Source of the DNA: Dermanyssus gallinae
Taxonomy: Eukaryota > Arthropoda > Arachnida > Mesostigmata > Dermanyssidae
Length of the DNA stretch: 64,000 nucleotides
Direction of reading: 5' to 3'
Assembly: GCA_003439945.1 (NCBI GenBank)
Contig: QVRM01000292.1
Coordinates: forward strand, 802,001-866,000
The notes beneath the pieces were generated by a model. That model was not told the origin of the DNA. It did no database searches and saw only the letters and a program-made list of their open reading frames with translations. This document shows positions 55,945-64,000 of the stretch, in pieces. Each line of letters begins with the position of its first letter. The first letter of the stretch is position 1. The position numbers and the translations under genes were made by a program.

Positions 55945-57000
55945 ATGTTATGGAACGTAGAATCATTGAAATCTCTATGTAGAACAGCGGAGGATAAGTT
56001 CAGCGAGTATGATATACTCTTCTCAGCCGAAACGTTTGTGACAGACTGTAGTAGTACACAAATCCTCAATCACAAATTATTCCATGGGCAAGCAGTAAAA
56101 GCAGAGGGGAAGGGACCTAAATGGGGCGTCTGTATCGGGGTACGCACGGCAGGATGATGCAAAGTTCGCCTAAAGCACAGTCAGAAGCATCGTCGTAGAG
56201 TTGGTAGACCTGTACTTAATCTGTATTTAATGCCCACCAGAGAAGAACCCGCATCAAGTGATACAAGATATTGGTAACTGTCAAGCGCTTTGTACCGACA
56301 TAACTAAACATATGATAATTAGCTGTATCGACTTAGTGTTATCATCAAGCAGCACGCGCAATTAGTAAATTAACGGTAATTCCGTCAGCCCACCGTAAGC
56401 ATTATAAAGTAGAATTTAGACTTCAGCGTAATCAAAATTTAAAGGTAACTCTACCCGTAGGTAGACGGCTCGGCCGCTCACTTAACACTCATTTACTAGA
56501 GCAAGCATTATAACTAGTCAATTATTATTGTGAGGATATTAACTATACAGAAAAAAACAATTCGGTGGCAATTCCATACAGCTGCAAAGAACAAAAATCA
56601 CACGTCGTTGCAAAAACAAACCGTGGTTTGAACGGGAATGTTGTTAAATGAAACATGCTATTTACTGCCAGAGAAACGGAACTCTCGCAGATCTTCGTCC
56701 ACTTGCTGAAATGAAAAGAGCATTTAAAACTATAAAGAGAGTCAAAAACAACATTTTGAGAGTGAGCAACGCATGAGGCTCATTAAGAAAAGTGTGAAAA
56801 GCCCTGGCTGCTGCTTCCTAAAAGGCCGATTCCTCCGAACCCACTAATCAACGACGACGATTGGGCTACCCATTTTACAAGACTTCTCCACAGAGACATG
56901 GTATTGCCACCCCGAGATACTGCAAAAGATGATTTTCCGCTGTTTAGGAGGAAATAAAAACCGCCATTAGTACTGAACAAAACTTTAAATCAACGGAACC
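55945..57000 (+). pseudogene. LINE AP-endonuclease region, decayed
   Basis: It starts with LWNVESLKSLCRTAEDKF and DILFSAETFVTD (the E of the catalytic site), then AEGKGPKWGVCIGVRTAG. After 56160 the frames break up. KNNILRVSNA-like text near 56755 suggests the linker. Confidence 0.6.
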
Positions 57001-57008
57001 GGATTTCA

Positions 57009-58408
57009 TTGTTTATGAACACATTAAATCGAACATTGAACTTTACTACTCCGTTCTTACAAGACTATAGAAATAAATGTCTTCAACTGGGCCGGATACC
57101 CGATGAGTGGCAAAAAAGCTTTTTGCAGCCAATCATTAAGCAAAAAGGAGACGCCACAGACCCGCGAAACTACAGGGACATTGCTCTCACAAGCGTCATA
57201 TACAATATCCTGACGTTGTTGGTCGTTTTAAGATTACCAGCGATTACGCAATATAGAATTCCACATGTACAATTTCGTTTTACTGAAGGCCGATCAACCG
57301 CGGGTGACACATCGCCATCGTGACGAGGAAATTACATACGCGGCTTTTATCGATTTTAAAACTGGGTTCGATTTTATACCTAGGGATCGCCTTCGTCGAG
57401 ATATCAGGTCTAACTTTTCTATAACAGGTACGATATTTAATCTACTGCATGACATGCTAAGTCATACCGTCGTACTCATTAAAAATTGTGATCACTATGT
57501 ACTGGAGACCGTCACGCAGAACACGGGCGTAGCACAAGGCGATTTGGCCAGCCCTTTTTTCATTCATATTGTATGTGGCCGGATTAGCAGATCTGTCACG
57601 CGACATTAAAGCGCCGCACGTGTTTTATGCTGATGATTTTTTAATACTGGCCAAATACCAGACCACCTGCAGTGTTACCTTAATGCAACAGCAACATGGT
57701 GCGAAGAAAACAACTTAACAATCAACATCGCGAAGACGAAGGTTAGCCGCTTAAGCAGAGGAGGGGCATATGCAACGGCAGACCACCACGTTAAAATTAA
57801 TCAAAAAGCACCATAACCCCACAACTTCTCCTTCAATCGACACATTGAGGAGATGCGGGTCAAAGCCACAGCTGCAGTAATTCTGCTTGGTGACCTCTGT
57901 GACGTAGACTTGAAAACTAGCATGACTGTATTTCGCATGAAAATACTACCAATAGTGAAATTACTGATTGCCCGTAGTCGCAACACAATTGACCCTAGGC
58001 GATATGAAAAGTCTAGATAAAATAAAAGCTTGGCATATAAAACAAATATTGGGCTTGACAAAAAAGGCGTCAGCAACTCTCGCAATGGAGCTGTGTAGAG
58101 AACAAACATTAACAAAAGAGTTGGTACTGAACAAGCTACCCGTCAGTTCACAAGTGTTAGACGTCTACAGACATTTTCGAAAGACTAGGAACATGCAGTT
58201 CGTTATGGACAATTATACCGAAGGACCAGCTTTCGCCTCCCAGAGGTGGAAAGGAGCGTCACAAAATAATCTTACAACTATTTGTCGAACCACGTGGCAA
58301 GAGTACCACAATTATAAATGTATGAAACCTAACTGTTTCTGTATTGAAGAGTGTGTGTGTTGTTTTTGTGGAGAATGTCGGGCGCTACCACATACTCGAA
58401 TGTACTGA
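57009..58408 (+). pseudogene. LINE reverse transcriptase and C-terminal region
   Basis: RT blocks in order: LGRIPDEWQKSFLQPIIKQK with GDATDPRNYRDIALTSVIY (57090-57200), VQFRFTEGRSTA, motif A TYAAFIDFKTGFDFIPRDRL (57340), motif B NTGVAQGDLASPFF (57520), then the catalytic HVFYADDFLILAKYQ in another frame (57610), and the thumb LGDMKSLDKIKAWHIKQILG with ASATLAMELCREQTLTKELV (58000). The C-terminus is cysteine-rich (KCMKPNCFCIEECVCCFCGE with CRALPHTRMY). At least three frameshifts. Confidence 0.75.
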
Positions 58409-58885
58409 AATTGAAGGTCCGCTGAGTCTGTTACCTCTTGAGTGAAATATGTACTGTACCTCCTCCCTCCCCTCTATCGAGGTTCAGAAGGGGGTGCCAC
58501 ACTACTCCTACCCGACGATCGAACGCGATCACCTGAGATTATACTCACCCCTCGGAAGAGTGGCTCGGCCCACTCCAGAGCAGAGAGTGCTTACCGCTGC
58601 GAAAGGCAGCAGCGAGCTATTTAAGCCAAGGCAATGGTATTGTCTTCCAATAGGAGACAACACCACTGGGGTGACTAGGCCCGAGGCATAAACCGATCGG
58701 CTCGGTTCCAGTGTGCAGTACACCTTCCCCGTATAGGAAATAGCCTTAACAGCCCTCCAATGGGCCACGACAGTATGACAATTAGTATTCGTTGCCACAC
58801 AATGTATATCGTATGCCTGCCTCCCATGCCCACAAAAGGGACCTCGGGAATGTTACCCCGATAGTTAATGATAATAATAATAATA
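58409..58885 (+). other. 3' UTR and simple-repeat tail of the LINE
   Basis: About 460 bp without a convincing frame, ending GATAATAATAATAATAGATA at 58869. Tails of this kind are used by CR1/L2-type elements in place of poly(A). Confidence 0.6.
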
Positions 58886-58951
58886 GATAACGCTGTGAAT
58901 ACCTTCACCGTGCGTGAAGGTACCCACAGCACGCGTAACTCTCGCGCCGCA

Positions 58952-59112
<161 letters not shown>

Positions 59113-59212
59113 TACACACGTATCACGATGTACTGGATGTAACACTCCCTTGACAAGGTCCAGTTACGTGCCGATACGTGTAGCGCTATTTCTTGGCTCT
59201 TCTGCAAACAGC

Positions 59213-59273
59213 ATGGCTAATAGCAGCAGCACCAAGCTCCAACGCGCGCGCTCACTCAAAGGGGTCCCTGGGG
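59213..59273 (+). CDS. Candidate short coding exon
   Basis: ATG 59213, preceded by a good acceptor-like TCTTCTGCAAACAG, opens MANSSSTKLQRARSLKGVPG and meets a consensus donor GGG|GTAAGTCT at 59274. It could be a first coding exon or part of an internal exon. Phase 1 out does not match the candidate at 59522. No homolog recognised. Confidence 0.3.
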
Positions 59274-59521
59274 GTAAGTCTTAACCCACAGTCGTCTTGC
59301 GTGTCGCGTCGATATTTATATGTAATACATCGCGCGGAAAGATTTTAAAAATGTAAACAGCGGTTAGTTATTTGGTTGAAATTGTCTGGCATCGCACATG
59401 TGACGTATATGTATCTGTTTATGTACGTAAAAGTTGTTTTCAAAAAAAATTCCAAAACTTAACAGTACATCCAAAAATTGAGTTTTACCCTTATTTTGCT
59501 TGTCCTGCTTTCGTTATTCAG

Positions 59522-59653
59522 CAAATGCTCTACGTTTTCTTATGTGCATCAGATAGGGAATCAATATTTATCAAGCCCACACATGAAGCCAGTTTGGCTG
59601 AAGAAATTTGCATGCCCAGTCAAACTGTGTTCTTACCTGTAGAATCTTTGTGA
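59522..59653 (+). CDS. Candidate terminal exon
   Basis: A long pyrimidine tract and TTCGTTATTCAG end at 59521. The phase 0 frame reads QMLYVFLCASDRESIFIKPT, ASLAEEICMPSQTVFLPVES, L and TGA at 59651. TT|GTGAGG overlapping the stop could instead be a donor. Its gene is not known. Confidence 0.3.
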   Translation, partial: QMLYVFLCASDRESIFIKPTHEASLAEEICMPSQTVFLPVESL

Positions 59654-59799
59654 GGACAGTCCACGTGTAGATAATAGGTCTTGTGATCCCCGGTGAGTGT
59701 TCGGTGTCCATATTCGAAATAAGGCCCCACAAATACTAAAAAGCCTCTGTCCTGGGCCAGAAGGAACCCAAGGTTAACTCGAACAACCTAGAACCATGT

Positions 59800-60580
59800 T
59801 TAGACACAGTTATTGATATGTGTACACGTTGTAAGTATCCTTATAAATATATATATATTAGGGCTACAAAAAAGTCTCTTCGGTTTTGGCGCTATGAAGA
59901 AAACACATATATACGAGACACGGGAGGTCTTATTTATTGATTTATATATTCTCCGCCGGAAGATACAACTTCTGCCTAACGATTTACAAGGTTTTCGATT
60001 TCTAAATAATCTTCCAAATTTCCAAAAAAATCCTAAATATTCTTCCAGTCCAGAACGCACGTGTTCGATAGAAGTGAATTTGTTACCACTTACAAAAATT
60101 TGCATCGATCTGAATAGGTGGTAATCAGATGGTGCTAAATCGGGGGAATACGGTGGATGTTCCAAAAGTTCCCATTTTAGCTGGGAAATTTTCGAAAGGG
60201 TCTCCCTACTCACGTGGGGCCTTGCGTTGTCTTGGTGGAACAGGACACCCTTTCTTGAAATTAGTGCAGGGCACGACTGCTTTATTTTTTCGTGAACCTT
60301 TTCGAGCTGTTGGCAGTACAACTCCGTATTTATCGTTTGGTTACGCGGTAAAAGTTCATAGTGCACTATTCCGCCCATATTCCAATAAATACACAATAAA
60401 ACCTTGTTTATTTCCCCTTGCGAAACTTCTCAAACCACTGTTGGCATATTCTGTCTGTACAACAGGCATCTCCAAAGGATTTTAACAACTTTCGCCTAAG
60501 TCCGATTTTAACAGCCTGCGTTGCACTCACTCCATTTTAAAACTCATGGAGTAAAATCGCCCGATTTTGGCATTTTTCTA
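59800..60580 (-). pseudogene. Mariner transposase remnant
   Basis: The C-terminal catalytic part reads VLLCIYWNMGGIVHYELLPR, then VLFHQDNARPHVS (second catalytic D) and EHPPYSPDLAPSDYHLFRSM (third D, about 34 residues on), the DD34D pattern of mariner. Upstream, in another frame near 60480-60560, LLHEFxNGVSATQAVKIG and DRICQQWFEKFRKGK match the N-terminal helix-turn-helix. The piece between, with the second HTH and first catalytic D, is deleted. The listed 3' frame runs past the TIR and is not real there. Confidence 0.85.
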
Positions 60581-60765
60581 CCTCAATTTTGCAGCACTTT
60601 TACGAAAAACGGCTGAACAGATTTCAAACTGGTTGAGACCAGCAGATTCCTCGCTCTTTTTCACACGAAAACAACAAAGTGTGAGCCAATGATCTATGCC
60701 TAGGCGCCGGGGCGGGCGCTGTGAAAGCCGCGCAAGCGCCAATCCGAAAAGACTTTTGTAGACCC
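59861..60765 (-). mobile_element. Mariner element, internally deleted (905 bp)
   Basis: The ends are inverted: GGGCTACAAAAAAGTCTCTT on the left, and on the other strand of the right end GGGTCTACAAAAGTCTTTTC, both continuing into CGG and TTGGCGCT. Each is flanked by TA, the mariner target. Internal frames are mariner transposase. The length is about 400 bp short of a full 1.3 kb mariner because the middle of the gene is missing. Confidence 0.85.
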
Positions 60766-60794
60766 TATATATATAAATATACACATATATCCTC

Positions 60795-61220
60795 CCACAC
60801 ATGGAGGGAGGACGCGGAAACGCCTTGTTTACGAGAGAGCGTGAAGTTTATAAAAGTAGTTATTCAGCTTTTGTTCTCCTACATAGTTGTGCGAAATCTA
60901 CGTTTGCGGGAGAACCAGTCAACGCATGAAGGAACCGATTACACCGGCGTGTTCGGAAGAAAATTCTGCACAGCGAAAGACACTTCACTAGCTTGCGTAG
61001 CAAAAAGCGAGTACCCAGATTAAGGCAAGTCATGAAAAGTCGATATTTTACGTTAACGCTTTTTCATGAAAAATCGTAATATTTTTCCATTGCGACCAAA
61101 AATGTGCGTTCAAAAGACCACCCTCACGCAATAGCAAATTTAATGCCCATCATTTTCGTACCAAGGTGATGGTGCTGCGTTACGTAGTTGTCAAGTAACT
61201 AAGCGTTTTCGACAGTCATA
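60795..61220. repeat. Left arm of a large inverted repeat
   Basis: From ATGGAGGGAGGACGCGGAAA to CGTAGTTGTCAAGTAACTAA it is the reverse complement of 61395-61830 at roughly 90 percent identity by eye, with small indels. Both arms share an open frame with ESVKFIKVV and FSYIVVRNLRLRENQ ending SEYPD-stop. Confidence 0.85.
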
Positions 61221-61394
61221 GTTGTTATGTTTTACGCGCAAGTTTTCACGTTCAGAACCGTAAAAATTTGCCAAGACGTTTCCGCTCCCTCCTTCCACTA
61301 GGAAAAATTATTCTCTTGCTGAGTTCTACCAAACCTCAAAATATGTACCTAACTTTCTCATACGCTCTATGTAAATATGCATGTCTTCGCTTTC
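61221..61394. other. Centre of the large inverted repeat
   Basis: About 175 bp. The part AAGACGTTTCCG to CAAACCTC (61275-61340) repeats, in the same orientation, sequence at the outer edge of the right arm (61799-61863), so the structure is more than a simple fold-back. Confidence 0.7.
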
Positions 61395-61830
61395 GATATG
61401 GCTATCGAAAAAGCTTAGTGACTTGACAACTACGTAACGCAGCATCATCACTTTGGTACGAAAGTGGTGGGCATTAAATTTGCTATTGCGTGAGAGTGGT
61501 CTTTTGGACATAAATTTTTGGTCGCAATAGAAAAATTTTACGATTTTCCACGAAAAAGCGTTAACGTACGACATAACAGCATATCGACTTTTTATGACTT
61601 AATCTGGGTATTCGCTTTGTGCTACGTAAGCTAGTGAATTGTCTTCCGTTGTGCAGAATTTTGATCCGAACACGCCGGTGCAATCGGTTTCTTCATGCGT
61701 TGATTCTGGTTCTCCCGCAAACGTAGATTTCGCACAACTATGTAGGAGAAAAAAAGCTGAAAAACTACTTTTATAAACTTCACGCTCTCTCCTAAACAAG
61801 ACGTTTCCGCGTTCTCCCTCCATAGGGAAA
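61395..61830. repeat. Right arm of a large inverted repeat
   Basis: Partner of 60795-61220. Outside it lie GGAAAAATTATT and a boundary CTCCCTGAATGACCCTGTA before TA-rich DNA, which could be the element terminus. Confidence 0.85.
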
Positions 61831-61935
61831 AATTATTTTCTTGCCGAGCTCTATCAAACCTCGAAAGAAGTACAATACTCCCTGAATGACCCTGTATATA
61901 TAGTATATACATAATATATATACATATATGCATAC

Positions 61936-61936
61936 A

Positions 61937-61988
<52 letters not shown>
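61936..61988. repeat. (TA)n microsatellite
   Basis: About 50 bp of TA repeat followed by a T-run. Confidence 0.95.
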
Positions 61989-61996
<8 letters not shown>

Positions 61997-62001
61997 TTTT
62001 A

Positions 62002-62040
62002 CGAGTATATAGGTAAAATTTATTTTTACCTATATACTCG
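62002..62040. repeat. Perfect 17 bp hairpin
   Basis: CGAGTATATAGGTAAAA and its exact reverse complement are separated by TTTAT. TA repeats lie on both sides. Confidence 0.9.
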
Positions 62041-62079
62041 GAGGTATATATATATATATACATACATATATATATTTAT

Positions 62080-63364
62080 GGCTCAATTAGTTTCTGGTAC
62101 TTACTGTTTTAACACCTTGGTTACGGACATTTTGCATCCATGCGACGCTATATTGTGGAACATATAGTACTTTAAGGACGAGTTTATACTCCACATGCCC
62201 TGGATTTCGTGTGTCGGTAATCGTCATGACTAGATCACGCCCTTCTATATGGATGGCAAAGTCATCGATCGTATGCGGCCCTAGGTTCAAATGAAGAAAA
62301 GAAAAAAGAAAGTTTTAATCATAGAGATAAACAAGCACTGAATTGCAGCATGAACAGACCAGTAAAACAGCAACAAACAGTGTATACTGTACTTACCTGC
62401 CCTCCACTTCCGTAGGGGAAATACACCAAGAGTTTATATATTGTCAGAAAACCTTTGAATAGTGCAAATATTTTAAGCCTGTTCGCCCTGCACTGCGATA
62501 GCTACAACTAGTACTCTCTCAGAAGCTTCTCTCATTGACGTCATGCTCTGTGAGGAGACGAAGGCCGAGATTCACACATGTTGTTCCCGCTGCCGGTCGT
62601 CTGCTCGAAAAGTTATGATACAAATGTATAAACAAAAGAGTATTTATTTAGTTTACCAAGGCTTTTGTTTTCTTCAAAATGGCGCCCGTCCGCTGTAGTA
62701 TATCTGTCACCTTCCTTCCGACTCTTCGAAAAAAAACTACACGGTTGTTTTGGAATAGAGTTGAGTTGCTCCTTTGAATTTATTCCCTCATGGTCGTGAA
62801 ACTTTGCTTAAATGTAAATAGAAAAACATAAGCAGTGTATAGTCTCAAAGCGTTATCCCTTTAATCCAGCAACAGGAAGAAGCTACAACGAAGCCAGTTC
62901 AGGCAGATAGAAAGGTAACGGAAATATCGAAATCGAAGGGGTTCAAGAGTTGTTTGTTGATTATGGCTCAAGCCGCTTTCGTCGAATGTCATCGCGCACT
63001 GTTATTAACATTTTGCGGAAGTAATCCTTATTGGCCGTAATACCTGCAAATATTCGTGAACGATGATTCTATTCTAGTCGAGTTAAACATAGTTCATTCG
63101 GATTTTTCCCGGCGGGCGCTCATTTGCTCAAAATTTAACATTTTTGAAACGAATATTGCTGTCAGTCTTCTGGCGCACACAGTATTGGTCAACTGTTTGG
63201 ACTGTTACAACTGATCTATAAGATATCTCCAATTACCCAGCTGTGTCCCTGATAGTAACTTGGCGATTGTTGAGTACGATATCACAAACTTTTTCAACGT
63301 CGACTTTTATTATTGACGTCGACGTCTCCATATATATATATACACATCACCATTACGCATATTA

Positions 63365-63395
<31 letters not shown>

Positions 63396-63670
63396 TTTTC
63401 TTGCGTTTGATTTGTCGAGAGCGAATGCGCTATCAAATCGCTCTTCTAAATTGATCGTATTTAACAAGTTTGAGTGTCTCGTCTACGCTGAACCCTGCCA
63501 CAGTGATCACCTGTACAACTGAGTTTCGAGTGCTATGCTTTACAAGCCCCGAAGCGTGCCCAGGAGTTGCAACCTCCTTTAGCGCGCAAAGCTATACGTG
63601 TCCGTTCGTTGGTAGCAAGCTTGCAGCTCATCGTTGTTTACATGTGGCAACAATCGTCGGTGCATAATCT
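62080..63670. other. Unassigned AT-rich DNA
   Basis: No coding motif is seen. TA runs lie at about 62044-62078 and 63361-63387, the latter followed by a T12 run. AAAATGGCGCCC at 62679 resembles a YY1 site without context. Confidence 0.4.
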
Positions 63671-63679
63671 ATACTAAAA

Positions 63680-63765
63680 TGTGCGGTGGTGGCAACAGGC
63701 AGCACAGCCTGGGTGGTAGCGCAGGCGATCGCTAGCCAAACGGCCACGGTTCGAATCCCGCGCAG
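63680..63765 (+). repeat. tRNA-like repeat
   Basis: TGGGTGGTAGCGCAGG (A-box) and ACGGTTCGAATCCCGCG (B-box) are about 35 bp apart, followed by a T-rich stretch. The acceptor ends do not pair, so it is a SINE head or tRNA relic. Confidence 0.55.
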
Positions 63766-63814
63766 TGTTTTCCTGCTTTTTTTAAATTAATTTTTATCCA
63801 CGGAAAGCCGCTAA

Positions 63815-64000
63815 GATGCCGCCCAGCAGTTCGGCAGGGCATTTGCGTCCACCTACTTTAGATATAGCACGCCTGCGACAGTGCGGGTCCTCCGTGCCGG
63901 CGTCCAACGAACATCCACTAAAGGGAATGACCGAGAACGCCGAATCTACCTCAACAAAGGACACGGATGTTCCATGTCAAACGAGCTCGGCATACCTGCC
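63815..64000 (+). CDS. Partial ORF running off the window
   Basis: ATG 63815 (CTAAGATGCC) opens MPPSSSAGHLRPPTLDIARL and stays open for 62 codons to the window end. It is serine/threonine-rich with no motif yet. It could be the start of a gag-like ORF1 of another LINE or a host exon. Confidence 0.4.

Larger units (their letters stand above)
55083..58885 (+). mobile_element. LINE with 2A-like motif, about 3.8 kb
   Basis: An AP-endonuclease non-LTR element on the plus strand. The order is: a 5' region with CAAGATGGCGGC, a frame with a 2A-like motif, an ORF1-like block, the endonuclease start, RT, thumb, cysteine-rich C-terminus, 3' UTR and a tail of TAA-type repeats (58868-58884). The tail and the 2A-like motif fit the CR1/L2/Crack group, but the clade is not certain. 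Numerous stops and shifts make it inactive. A second copy of the family lies at 7560-8472 plus 15115-15235. Confidence 0.75.

Overview
This is eukaryotic, intron-containing, transposon-dense DNA, most likely from an arthropod. It has no bacterial operon structure. It carries several R1-like non-LTR retrotransposons (a clade best known from arthropods), other LINEs, a mariner, a probable BEL/Pao remnant, tRNA-derived repeats and many long (TA)n tracts. The species cannot be fixed from sequence alone; a mite, tick or other chelicerate is only a guess.

Layout. 1-5.6 kb: a LINE with a restriction-like endonuclease (REL family, copy A, minus strand), split by a 4.1 kb R1-like element that is flanked by a 13 bp near-identical target-site duplication (TSD). 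7.6-15.2 kb: a nearly complete 6.6 kb R1-like element (minus strand) with a 14 bp TSD, inserted in the reverse-transcriptase (RT) domain of an older LINE of the same family as the one at 55-58.9 kb. 16-20.4 kb: scattered fragments of REL and R1-like elements. 21.7-24.4 kb: a CR1/L2-type LINE (minus strand). 25-32.6 kb: five phase-compatible exons of a host gene (plus strand) that looks like tandem fibronectin-type-III-like domains, with introns loaded with antisense REL and R1 debris, including a REL copy with a gag-like ORF1 joined to ORF2 by an ATGA overlap. 34.7-37 kb: probable BEL/Pao remnant and another REL fragment. 39-49.1 kb: solo R1 3' ends, a possible membrane-protein first exon and a pile-up of three broken R1-like copies. 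49-55 kb: mostly unassigned AT-rich DNA with a small inverted-repeat element and a perfect hairpin. 55.1-58.9 kb: the plus-strand copy of the LINE seen in pieces at 7.6-15.2 kb, with a 2A-like motif. 59.9-61.8 kb: an internally deleted mariner and a roughly 1 kb inverted repeat. 62-64 kb: unassigned, ending with a tRNA-like repeat and an ORF that runs off the window.

Every transposon ORF checked closely carries stops, frameshifts or deletions, so none of these copies looks autonomous. The parts that may be functional are the predicted exons. The most interesting signals are the two insertions dated by TSDs, a hairpin shared by the 3' ends of six R1 copies, the two-ORF organisation of the REL family, and the phase-consistent host gene hidden among the repeats.
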